Assembly: GCA_024641325.1 (NCBI GenBank)
Contig: JAHEDJ010000012.1
Coordinates: 1 to 33,860, forward strand
Origin: a bacterium
GTDB taxonomy: Bacteria > Actinomycetota > Acidimicrobiia > Spongiisociales > JAHEDJ01
Length of the DNA: 33,860 nucleotides
Reading direction: 5' to 3'
In this document: positions 15,543-22,354 of the stretch, piece after piece
How the letters are laid out: each line of letters opens with the position of its first letter
Numbering within the stretch: the first letter of the stretch is position 1
Made by a program: the position numbers and the translations under genes
Notes under the pieces: generated by a model
What the model saw: the letters and a program-made list of their open reading frames with translations, nothing else
Told to the model about the DNA's origin: nothing
The model's database searches: none

Positions 15543-16152
15543 TATACCCCACCGACCTCACCGTCGTGATCCAACTGGCGCGTTCTTCGCCCAGCTTGGA
15601 GCGCAGCCGTCGCACGTGTACGTCGACCGTGCGGGCGCCGCCGAAGTAGTCGTATCCCCACACCTTCTGGAGTAGCTGTTCCCGGCTCCAGACCCTGCCC
15701 TGGTGCTCGATGAAGTATCGCAACAACTCGTACTCCATGAACGTCAGATCGATTGGTCTCCCGTCGATGGTGGCTTGATAGGTAGCGAGGTTGAGTTCGA
15801 GGGTTTTGTAGCGCTGCGTTTCGACTTCCGCCTGCTGACCGGCGAGGCGATGGAATCGCAGCCGCAACTCGAGCGTGTCGACGGGGTCGGCAACGAAGTC
15901 ATCCACCCATCCCTCCGACTCGAGGAGAGTCGTCTGGGACGACGTGATGATTGCGATGATCGGACATCCATTGTCCTCGTTGACGCGTTTCGCCTCGCGT
16001 AGCTGCTGGATGGGCTCAGTGCGGAGATCGATAAGGGCGATATCCCACTCAGTCTCTTCATCTTCGATTGAGACCGCGTGCGCTCCCGTCAGCGTGATGG
16101 CTTCAACGAGACCGGTCGGGTCGCCAATCGAGGAGTACGCGACGGTGATCAC
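15532..16152 (-). CDS. glnR: GlnR-like atypical OmpR-family regulator
   Basis: This 206-residue protein has a degenerate receiver domain (about 1-105) and an OmpR-type winged helix (about 125-206). The output domain (KVWGYDYFGGARTVDVHVRR ... TVRSVGYRF) closely matches, from memory, actinobacterial GlnR, the orphan regulator of nitrogen genes. The receiver keeps Asp42 (ALIDLR), but the acidic pair and the Lys (here ADPVD) are missing, as expected for GlnR, which is not controlled by a kinase. It overlaps the upstream glutamine synthetase gene by 4 nt (GTGA), which settles the GTG start at 16152 and supports a nitrogen role. A longer frame to 16212 would run far into that gene. A 12-bp hairpin ends the operon. 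RegX3- or MtrA-like regulators are the alternative. Confidence 0.82.
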   Translation of the reverse strand: MITVAYSSIGDPTGLVEAITLTGAHAVSIEDEETEWDIALIDLRTEPIQQLREAKRVNEDNGCPIIAIITSSQTTLLESEGWVDDFVADPVDTLELRLRFHRLAGQQAEVETQRYKTLELNLATYQATIDGRPIDLTFMEYELLRYFIEHQGRVWSREQLLQKVWGYDYFGGARTVDVHVRRLRSKLGEERASWITTVRSVGYRFG

Positions 16153-17474
16153 AGGATCGGCAGATATCTTTCGAGTTCGAACGCCGAAACGTGATGCTGG
16201 AAACGATCCCATTCTTTACGTTTGTTGCGCAGGAACCATGAGAAGACGTGCTCACCGAGAGCCTCTGCCATGAACTCCGAAGCCTCCATGGCATCGAGGG
16301 CGTGATCGAGTGTGGAAGGGAGCCGTCCCACGCCCAGCGCCTTTCGTTCCGCGGTGGTCATTTCGAAGATGTTGTTCGAAACCTCGGCCGGCAGTTCGTA
16401 GTTGTTCTCGATTCCGCTCAGGCCCGCGGCAAGCAGGACGGAGAATGCGAGATACGGGTTGCAGGCGGAATCCGGCGCCCGGTACTCGATTCTGGTCGAC
16501 GAGGCCTTCCCCCGCTTGACGGTCGGTACCCGGATCAGAGCAGACTGGTTGTTGCGTGCCCAGAACGAGTAGATCGGTGCCTCGAAACCTTTGACCAGAC
16601 GTTTGTACGAGTTGACCCATTGGTTTGTGACTGCCGTCAACTCAGGGGCATGCCTGAGCACGCCTGCGATGAAACCCTCGGCTACCTTCGACAGCCCGTT
16701 CTCCGCACCGGCCTCGTAGAAGGCGTTTCGGTCGCCTTCGAACAGGGAAAGGTGCATGTGGAAACCCGATCCATCGTGTTCCTCGAGCGGCTTCGGCATG
16801 AATGTCGCGTAGATGCCGTGTTCGATCGCTACCTCTTTGACTGCGAGGCGGAAGGTCATCACGTTGTCGGCCATGGTCAGGGCGTCGGTGTATCGCAGGT
16901 CGATCTCGTGCTGGCTGGGGGCCACTTCGTGATGGGAGTACTCGACCGGGATCCCCAGCTGTTCGAGAGCGTTGATGGTTGTGCGGCGGTACTCCTGGGC
17001 CACGTCGAGTGGTGTCAGATCGAAGTAGCCGCCTTGATCGAGGACCTTTGGTTTTCCTTTCGAGTTCTTGAAGTAGAAGTACTCGAGTTCCGGTCCGACA
17101 TAGAACGAGTATCCGAGGTCCGCCGCTCTTTGCAGGTTGCGCCGCAGCACATACCTCGGGTCTCCTTCAAAAGGCTCACCGTCCGGTGTGACGATGTCAC
17201 AGAACATGCGGGCCACTTGCTGTTCCGGCCGCCACGGCAGTATCTGAAAACTGGACGGATCGGGCAGGGCGAGCATGTCGGCCTCTTGAACGCGGGCGTA
17301 TCCGTCGATGGACGACCCATCGAACGTCATGCCTTCCTCGAACGCCGTCTCCAGTTCGGCCGGGCTGATCGAGACCGACTTGAGGAACCCCTGGACGTCG
17401 GTGAACCACAGGCGAACGAACCGGATTCCCCGTTCCTCGACGGTTCGCAGCACGTACTCAGCCTGTTTGTCCAC
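16149..17474 (-). CDS. glnA: Type I glutamine synthetase (shorter, alpha-like form)
   Basis: This 441-residue enzyme makes glutamine from glutamate, ammonia and ATP. It has the family signatures FDGSSIDGY, the metal-site segment GPELEYFYF, EVAPSQHEIDLRY, the HMHLSLF segment and the Glu/Arg segment RIEYRAPDSACNPY. It lacks the insertion and the adenylylation-loop tyrosine context (KDIYDMPP) found in the second glutamine synthetase; the equivalent region reads NNIFEMTTAER. It should therefore not be adenylylated, as in GSI-alpha enzymes. The GTG at 17474 has GAAGGAG 6 nt upstream and is preferred over a TTG at 17492. It is coupled to glnR by a 4-nt overlap and is divergent from the second glnA. 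Confidence 0.94.
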   Translation of the reverse strand: MDKQAEYVLRTVEERGIRFVRLWFTDVQGFLKSVSISPAELETAFEEGMTFDGSSIDGYARVQEADMLALPDPSSFQILPWRPEQQVARMFCDIVTPDGEPFEGDPRYVLRRNLQRAADLGYSFYVGPELEYFYFKNSKGKPKVLDQGGYFDLTPLDVAQEYRRTTINALEQLGIPVEYSHHEVAPSQHEIDLRYTDALTMADNVMTFRLAVKEVAIEHGIYATFMPKPLEEHDGSGFHMHLSLFEGDRNAFYEAGAENGLSKVAEGFIAGVLRHAPELTAVTNQWVNSYKRLVKGFEAPIYSFWARNNQSALIRVPTVKRGKASSTRIEYRAPDSACNPYLAFSVLLAAGLSGIENNYELPAEVSNNIFEMTTAERKALGVGRLPSTLDHALDAMEASEFMAEALGEHVFSWFLRNKRKEWDRFQHHVSAFELERYLPIL

Positions 17475-17502
17475 GTCACGCTCCTTCGTCAATTACAACG
17501 AA

Positions 17503-17508
17503 ACGATA
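17503..17508 (-). promoter_or_regulatory. -10-like box for the glnA-glnR operon
   Basis: TATCGT on the minus strand, 28 nt before the GTG at 17474, leaving a leader with a good Shine-Dalgarno sequence. A GAAAC half-site on the plus strand (17500-17504) overlaps it. Confidence 0.4.
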
Positions 17509-17577
17509 CTCCACGCATGGGGATCGCCCTTCTCGTGGCTATTCCACCCGACGGCCAATTGCCAATGGCTAAGGGCG

Positions 17578-17604
17578 ATTCCCGGCGTCTTTGGTGCCGG
17601 GAAT
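17578..17604. other. 9-bp inverted repeat between the two glnA genes
   Basis: ATTCCCGGC / GCCGGGAAT with a 9-nt loop. It follows a short copy of the GCCAATT repeat (17555-17567) and touches the candidate GlnR operator. It might insulate the divergent promoters or be an operator itself. Confidence 0.45.
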
Positions 17605-17641
17605 TAACACTCCATTCACATTCGGGCAACCGAGCCGAAAC
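17604..17641 (+). promoter_or_regulatory. Candidate GlnR operator upstream of glnA (plus strand)
   Basis: TTAAC-N6-TTCAC-N6-GCAAC-N6-GAAAC: four 5-mers each ending in AC at exact 11-bp intervals. The actinobacterial GlnR box is gTnAc-n6-GaAAc. The last pair matches 9 of 10 positions; the first pair is weaker. The element lies 78-115 bp before the glnA start and between two glutamine synthetase genes next to a GlnR-like gene. Confidence 0.5.
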
Positions 17642-17718
17642 CGGCGTATGGGACTCTGCTGCCTGCGGGCGACTCGTGTCGCTTCGCGCCAAAACCGGCT
17701 TCAGAGGAGAAACCCATC

Positions 17719-19143
17719 GTGAGTAAGACGCCTGCCGACCTTCTTCAGGAACTAGTCGCCGAGGAGTACCTATTCGTGGACCTCAGGTTCTGCGACCTTC
17801 CCGGTCAGGTCCAGCACTTCACCATTCCGGCCGGCCAACTCGACGAAGATGGGTTCGTTGAAGGCTTTGGGTTCGATGGATCATCAATCCGGGGATTCCA
17901 GGAGATCCAGGAATCGGACATGATCCTCAAGCCGGACCCGTCCACGGCCTTCCTCGATCCGTTCATGAAGCACAAAACCATGGTGATCTACTGCTTCGTG
18001 TTCGACCCGATCACAGGCGAACCGTACGATCGCGACCCGCGCTACGTCGCTGCCAAAGCGGAGGCCTACTTGACGGGCACCGGCATCGCAGACACCTCTT
18101 TTTGGGGGCCCGAAGCTGAGTTCTACATTTTCGATTCCGCCCGGTTCATGCAGAACGAGTTCTCATCGTTCCATGAGGTGCAGTCTGTTGAGGGAGCGTG
18201 GAACTCCGGCGCCGAAGAGGACGGCAAGAACCTCGCCTACAAGCCCGGCTACAAAGAGGGATATTTCCCGGTCCCACCGACCGATCACTTCCAGGATCTG
18301 CGTTCGGAGATGTCGGTGGCGTTGATGAACCTCAACATTCACGTTGAAGTCCATCACCATGAAGTCGGAACCGCCGGCCAGGCCGAGATCGATATCCGTT
18401 ACAACACACTCCTTCGTCAGGCAGACGACGTAACGATCTTCAAGTACGTCGTGAAGAACGTCGCTTGGGCGCACGACAAGACCGTGACCTTCATGCCGAA
18501 ACCGGTGTTCATGGACAACGGCTCCGGGATGCACACCCACCAGAGCCTCTGGAAAGACGGGGTCCCTCTGTTCTACGACGAGAACGGCTACGCCGGGTTG
18601 TCGGACATGGCCCGTTGGTATATCGGTGGCTTGTTGAAGCATGCGCCGGCGGTGCTGGCCTTCGCAGCCCCGACTACGAACTCGTACCGACGCCTCGTGC
18701 CCGGATACGAAGCCCCGGTCAACCTTGTGTACAGCCAGCGCAACCGGTCGGCTGCCGTTCGGATCCCGTTGTACTCGCAGAAGCCGGCGCTCAAACGTCT
18801 GGAGTTTCGCTGCCCCGATCCGTCGGCCAACACATACCTGGCCTTCGCAGCGATGCTGATGGCCGGTCTCGACGGTGTGCAGAACCAGATCGAACCGCCA
18901 CCCCCGGTCGACAAGGACATCTACGACATGCCGCCCTCCGAATTGGCGAACCTGCCATCGGTTCCGGGCAGCCTGGAAGAGGCACTGGCGGCGCTCGAAG
19001 AGGACCATGACTTCCTGCTGCAGGGCGACGTGTTCACTGAGGGCCTGATCCGTGCGTGGATCGATTACAAGAAGGAGCACGAGGTCGATGCTCTGCGGCT
19101 GCGCCCGCACCCGCACGAGTTCTCGATGTATTACGACACGTAG
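17719..19143 (+). CDS. glnA: Type I glutamine synthetase (long, adenylylation-type form)
   Basis: This 474-residue enzyme has FGFDGSSIRGF, WGPEAEFYIF, the HHHEVGTAGQAEIDIRY segment, MHTHQSLW and LEFRCPDPSANTYLAF, the catalytic signatures of type I glutamine synthetase. It has the GSI-beta features missing from the neighbouring enzyme, including the loop KDIYDMPPSE with Tyr402 at the position adenylylated by GlnE in other bacteria. It is the likely main assimilatory enzyme, with activity tuned by adenylylation; glnE is not in the window. GAGGAG lies 9 nt before the GTG start. A candidate GlnR operator lies upstream, and a perfect 13-bp hairpin contains the stop codon. Confidence 0.95.
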   Translation: MSKTPADLLQELVAEEYLFVDLRFCDLPGQVQHFTIPAGQLDEDGFVEGFGFDGSSIRGFQEIQESDMILKPDPSTAFLDPFMKHKTMVIYCFVFDPITGEPYDRDPRYVAAKAEAYLTGTGIADTSFWGPEAEFYIFDSARFMQNEFSSFHEVQSVEGAWNSGAEEDGKNLAYKPGYKEGYFPVPPTDHFQDLRSEMSVALMNLNIHVEVHHHEVGTAGQAEIDIRYNTLLRQADDVTIFKYVVKNVAWAHDKTVTFMPKPVFMDNGSGMHTHQSLWKDGVPLFYDENGYAGLSDMARWYIGGLLKHAPAVLAFAAPTTNSYRRLVPGYEAPVNLVYSQRNRSAAVRIPLYSQKPALKRLEFRCPDPSANTYLAFAAMLMAGLDGVQNQIEPPPPVDKDIYDMPPSELANLPSVPGSLEEALAALEEDHDFLLQGDVFTEGLIRAWIDYKKEHEVDALRLRPHPHEFSMYYDT

Positions 19144-19164
19144 GAGCCTTCGGCTCCTACGTGT
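19136..19164 (+). terminator. Perfect 13-bp hairpin containing the glnA stop codon
   Basis: ACACGTAGGAGCC-TTC-GGCTCCTACGTGT. The TAG stop (19141-19143) is in the left arm. No T tail follows. Confidence 0.7.
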
Positions 19165-19500
19165 AGCCGTTAGCCGTTAGCCGTTAGTTCTCCCCCCGCC
19201 TCCACGGCGGGGGGAGAGGGCGCCGGATTCGAAGAATCCGGCGGTCGAGGGGGGCAGAAAGCTTGGCCCCTCTGGTTTCGCCTTCGGCGGACCCATCTCT
19301 CCCGCAGCTGGGGGAGGATGCGCAAGATAAGACCTGGTCGCGGCGACCCTCACTCGAGGGAGAATCTCCGTCTGCCGCACTGTGTTGCGACAGAACCCGC
19401 TGCGAAGCAGTCGGTATGCGACTGCCGAGTCGCTTCGATGAGCCTTGCTCCGCCAAGGTGAAACGGTGGGTGGTAGCGGGTACCTGGTACCCGCCCGTAG
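19165..19500. repeat. Hairpin-dense intergenic region R7
   Basis: The 364-bp convergent gap after glnA holds three AGCCGTT heptamers (19165-19185) and then a chain of perfect hairpins: a 12-bp stem at 19189-19217 (C-rich/G-rich arms, loop TCCAC), a 10-bp stem CGCCGGATTC-GAA-GAATCCGGCG at 19221-19243, GGTCGC-G-GCGACC at 19336-19348, CTGC-GAA-GCAG at 19400-19410, GCGACT-GCCG-AGTCGC at 19418-19433, and GCGGGTACC-T-GGTACCCGC at 19476-19494. The stem GCAGTCG/CGACTGC (19407-19425) competes with two of these. No gene is seen in either strand. Confidence 0.65.
19476..19494 (-). terminator. 9-bp palindrome after the 203-residue membrane protein gene
   Basis: GCGGGTACC-T-GGTACCCGC, 14 bp after the stop codon of the minus-strand gene. 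Half of it also occurs at 1845-1860, so it is a repeat word as well as a possible terminator. Confidence 0.4.
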
Positions 19501-19507
19501 CCCCGTC

Positions 19508-20119
19508 CTAGATCCCGGCTACTGCCTTTGCCGAACTCACGGCGGCGCTGAAGTTGCCTATCGCGCCGTTGAAAGAATCCAGCGCAGCCAGGCGATCCGC
19601 GGAGCCCTCGCTGTTCACGAGTCCGTCGAGCACGTTCTCAGCTGCCGTCTTGGCGGCGGTTGCGGCGGCCACGACCTTCTCGTGCTCGAGGGCGAGCCCG
19701 GCCTCACCGGCGGGTGGAGTAGCTGCGGCTACTTCGTCGGCGAAGGTGATCGTATCTGTGATCAAGGTCTCTAGAGCAGCCTTGGTGTCCGCGTAGGTGG
19801 CCGAGCGATCGTCCCAAGCGGCGTTGGCGGCCACCATCCGGGCACCGAGGCTCGCCATAGACAGATCGAAGTTATCGAGTCCGGCGACGTAGGCCTGGAC
19901 TTCGGGCGTAATCGCGACCGGCACCGTGGACGGGGTCGACGAACCGGTCGTTGGTTCGGTCGTGGACGTGCTGGTCGACGTCGAAGAAGAGGTCTCATTA
20001 TCTGGGACCTCGGGGACGGTATCGATACTGGTGGTGAAGAGGTAGGTGAATCCGACCATTCCGACAATTATCAGCGGAAGGATCCACCGCCCTGGCTTTG
20101 GATCTGGGTTGCGTGCCAT
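19508..20119 (-). CDS. Single-pass membrane protein with Ser/Thr linker, unknown function
   Basis: This 203-residue protein has a short basic cytoplasmic start (MARNPDPKPGR), one membrane segment (about 12-30), a Ser/Thr-rich linker (about 42-66) and an external Ala-rich helical domain (about 70-203). I recognise no family. The linker is like that of the M23 peptidase at 8102, suggesting that both cross the same wall layer. A longer frame runs to 20416 but would begin antisense to the neighbouring gene, so I start at the ATG at 20119, with TATCGT 10 nt upstream. It is divergent from the 263-residue membrane protein. Confidence 0.75.
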   Translation of the reverse strand: MARNPDPKPGRWILPLIIVGMVGFTYLFTTSIDTVPEVPDNETSSSTSTSTSTTEPTTGSSTPSTVPVAITPEVQAYVAGLDNFDLSMASLGARMVAANAAWDDRSATYADTKAALETLITDTITFADEVAAATPPAGEAGLALEHEKVVAAATAAKTAAENVLDGLVNSEGSADRLAALDSFNGAIGNFSAAVSSAKAVAGI

Positions 20120-20248
20120 CGGCAGACCAACGATAGCCGACGGCCTTGAGGTTCCCGAACAATGCGGCTCGTTTTCGAGAAGCCTCTTGATCCCGGGCCT
20201 CCGCTGTCGTACGTTCGACTTGCTCCCGCGCTTCCCCGGAGAGGCGTC

Positions 20249-21040
20249 ATGCGCGATCAGCTTTCCGATAACGAAACGGAGATCTACGAGCACATACCCT
20301 GGAGCCGGCTCACTCCCACCAACGAGACCCTTGCGCGCGGTAGGTGGGTGTACTTCGCGGCCGCTCTGCTGATTGCAGCTGCGATCGCAGCCGTTGTTGC
20401 ACGCATGGTGTGGCAACCCGAGGTGGCGGTCGCAGCACCGTCGACATCCTCCCTTCGACCGATGATCGAGGTCCCGGAATCCGTTCCGCTGCCGGCCCTC
20501 TATTCCGAAGCAGACCTGATGGCCGCATCGCCGCCCCTCGATATCGGTCGGAAAGTGGCTTCGGTCGCCGAACGATATGTGCGCCGGTGGGTCGGCAGCT
20601 CGGATGACTCATGGAGCTATGTCGAGTGGATGGTGGTCGAATCCGTGGAGGATCTCGGAGACGGCATATTCTCAGTCACGGTGTTGATGCAGTTGCTCGC
20701 CGGCGGTGAGGCGGGAACCGTTCGTCTTCCGGTTGAGGGTCTCGTAGTCAGCGTTCTGGTGGACGGCGATGCGGTCGCGGTGGTCGATCTGCCGACTCCG
20801 GTGGGTGTCGGAGCACTGTCGGTTGGTAGACCCGTCGTTGGGAATGCCGAGATACCGGCTGTGGTTGCACAGGCCGCCCTCGACACGGTCGCTCCGTGGG
20901 GCACGGCCACTGTTGTGGGCGGAGGGCCGGTGGCTGATCGATGGCGAGTTGAAGTAGAGGTTGAAAGCTCCGAAGGGCTTCTGAGAACGGTTGCCGTGTG
21001 GATGTCCCCGGACGGTTCGCCGCTGGCTCCGGTGCCGTAG
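20249..21040 (+). CDS. Membrane-anchored protein of unknown function (possibly VirB8/TcpC-like fold)
   Basis: This 263-residue protein has about 32 cytoplasmic residues, one membrane segment (about 33-53) and an external domain. The external part alternates strands and short helices, with VAERYVRRWVGSS, then VRLPVEGLVVSVLVDGDAVAVVDLPTPV, and ends in LRTVAVWMSPDGSPLAPVP. The segment before PTPV faintly recalls the NTF2-like external domains of TcpC/VirB8 proteins of Gram-positive conjugation, but no other transfer gene is near, so I do not assign that role. GGAGAGG lies 4 nt before the ATG at 20249; the upstream in-frame ATG at 20162 lacks such support. It is followed 49 bp later by an MBL-fold gene. 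Confidence 0.75.
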   Translation: MRDQLSDNETEIYEHIPWSRLTPTNETLARGRWVYFAAALLIAAAIAAVVARMVWQPEVAVAAPSTSSLRPMIEVPESVPLPALYSEADLMAASPPLDIGRKVASVAERYVRRWVGSSDDSWSYVEWMVVESVEDLGDGIFSVTVLMQLLAGGEAGTVRLPVEGLVVSVLVDGDAVAVVDLPTPVGVGALSVGRPVVGNAEIPAVVAQAALDTVAPWGTATVVGGGPVADRWRVEVEVESSEGLLRTVAVWMSPDGSPLAPVP

Positions 21041-21089
21041 GAGGGAAGTAGCCTGGCAGTGCACTTCAGGCGGCGTTGCAGAGGTTTCT

Positions 21090-22025
21090 ATGACCGGCCT
21101 TGTCTTCATATTGGTGGGAATCATCGGTGCCATCTCCAAACCTTTTGGTGGATCACCCGGATACGGCGATGGGGATGAGCCCCACCCCGGCTACGTCGGT
21201 CTGGAACGCGTACCCGTATCGGATGACTGGTTCGAGGTCCACATCGTTGCGCCCGGCGTTTTGGCGATTTCTGAACCATTCCAGTGGCAAGAGGTGGTCT
21301 CGTACCTGATTACGGGCTCCGAGCGAGCTCTCCTCTTCGATACCGGCATGGGCATCAGCTCAATCAGCAGTGTTGTTCGAGAACTCACCTCCCTCCCTGT
21401 GACCGTGCTCAACTCGCACACTCATTTCGATCACATTGGCGGCAACGCGGAATTCGATCGAATCCTGGCCATGGACACTGAGTACACCAGGCACAGCGCA
21501 TTGGGTATTGCCAACTCAGAGGTCCGCGAGGAGGTATCTCCAGAAGCCGTCCGGCGGCCGCTACCGGAGGGTGTCGATCCGTCTACCTACCGCATCTCGC
21601 CGTTCGAGGTCACCCAGTACATCGCCGATGGGCATCGCATCGACCTCGGGGATAGAGAACTCGAAGTCGTGAGTATTCCCGGACACACACCCGATTCGAT
21701 CGCCCTGCTCGAAAGCGATACCGGTTTCTTGTGGACTGGAGACACCTTCTACGAGGGGCCGATCTGGCTGTTCGTGCCAGAGACAGATCTGGTGGCCTAC
21801 GAAGAATCACTGGAGCGACTGGTCGGACTCGTGCCACGCCTCACAACCCTGTTCCCGGCACACGAGGCGCCCAAGGCGAACCCCCGACGCCTGGAAGAGC
21901 TGCGCAATGCCCTCGCGCTGGTGAAAGCAGGCAAAGCTGAGGGAGAGGACACCGGGGATGGACGCATCGAGTACGGCTTTGGAGCCTTCTCCTTGCTGAT
22001 GGACGGATCCGACCGGGTCGGGTGA
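21090..22025 (+). CDS. MBL-fold metallo-hydrolase, probably membrane-anchored or secreted
   Basis: This 311-residue protein has a hydrophobic N-terminus (TGLVFILVGIIGAI) and the metal motif NSHTHFDHIGG, then IPGHTPDS, WTGDTFYEG and FPAHEAP, so the zinc ligands look complete. It is a different subgroup from the MBL protein at 7314 and lacks that one's winged helix. The substrate is unknown. AGAGG precedes the ATG at 21090 by about 5 nt. It is convergent with the NifU-N domain gene, with a 29-bp gap. Confidence 0.86.
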   Translation: MTGLVFILVGIIGAISKPFGGSPGYGDGDEPHPGYVGLERVPVSDDWFEVHIVAPGVLAISEPFQWQEVVSYLITGSERALLFDTGMGISSISSVVRELTSLPVTVLNSHTHFDHIGGNAEFDRILAMDTEYTRHSALGIANSEVREEVSPEAVRRPLPEGVDPSTYRISPFEVTQYIADGHRIDLGDRELEVVSIPGHTPDSIALLESDTGFLWTGDTFYEGPIWLFVPETDLVAYEESLERLVGLVPRLTTLFPAHEAPKANPRRLEELRNALALVKAGKAEGEDTGDGRIEYGFGAFSLLMDGSDRVG

Positions 22026-22054
22026 TCCGGCAGTCGTGTCGGCGCCTCGACCGA

Positions 22055-22312
22055 TTACCCGGGGAACTCTGCCTCTAGGATCGCTTGGGCGGTCGGAGCG
22101 ATGGCTCCCCAGTCGGCATCCGGCGTCTTGGTCAACGTAACGAAATCGGCGGTCATGAAGACACTCGTCACGCCTTCGAGTTGGAAAAGAGCAATCGCAA
22201 GAGGGTCGTCGGTTTCCTGGTTGGGAACGAAGGTCTTCGGTCCTCCCACATCCACCCCTACGGTGAACTTGAGGGCATTCGGGTTGGGTGTGTTGTCGAT
22301 TCGAACCGGCAT
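22055..22312 (-). CDS. NifU/Nfu N-terminal domain protein
   Basis: This 85-residue protein is a complete Nfu N-terminal domain: TPNPNALKF at the start, then DPLAIALFQLEGVTSVFMTADFVTLTK. In larger Nfu proteins this domain sits before the cysteine-bearing scaffold domain; here it stands alone and has no cysteine, so it cannot hold a cluster by itself. It may assist Fe-S assembly by protein contacts. AGGAAGGA lies about 9 nt before the ATG. It is divergent from hyuA, with 42 bp between starts. Confidence 0.9.
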   Translation of the reverse strand: MPVRIDNTPNPNALKFTVGVDVGGPKTFVPNQETDDPLAIALFQLEGVTSVFMTADFVTLTKTPDADWGAIAPTAQAILEAEFPG

Positions 22313-22354
22313 GGGTGTTGATCCTTCCTACCGTCCAGAGAGTAGTGAAGCATC

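Noticed and set aside
17488-17504. A full GlnR box overlapping the minus-strand glnA-glnR promoter
   Set aside because: The half-sites are 7 nt apart instead of 6 and one is mismatched, so I mention it only as a weak secondary site.
16248-17726. A 492-codon open frame on the plus strand antisense to the minus-strand glnA
   Set aside because: It mirrors a highly conserved glutamine synthetase gene in GC-rich DNA and has no recognisable domain.
18163-19116. A 317-codon open frame on the minus strand opposite the plus-strand glnA
   Set aside because: It is a mirror frame of a conserved enzyme gene, rich in Arg and Val, with no motif and no start signal.
20249-21040. A conjugation gene marking an integrative element
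   Set aside because: The resemblance is faint, and there is no relaxase, coupling protein, integrase or att-like repeat in the window.
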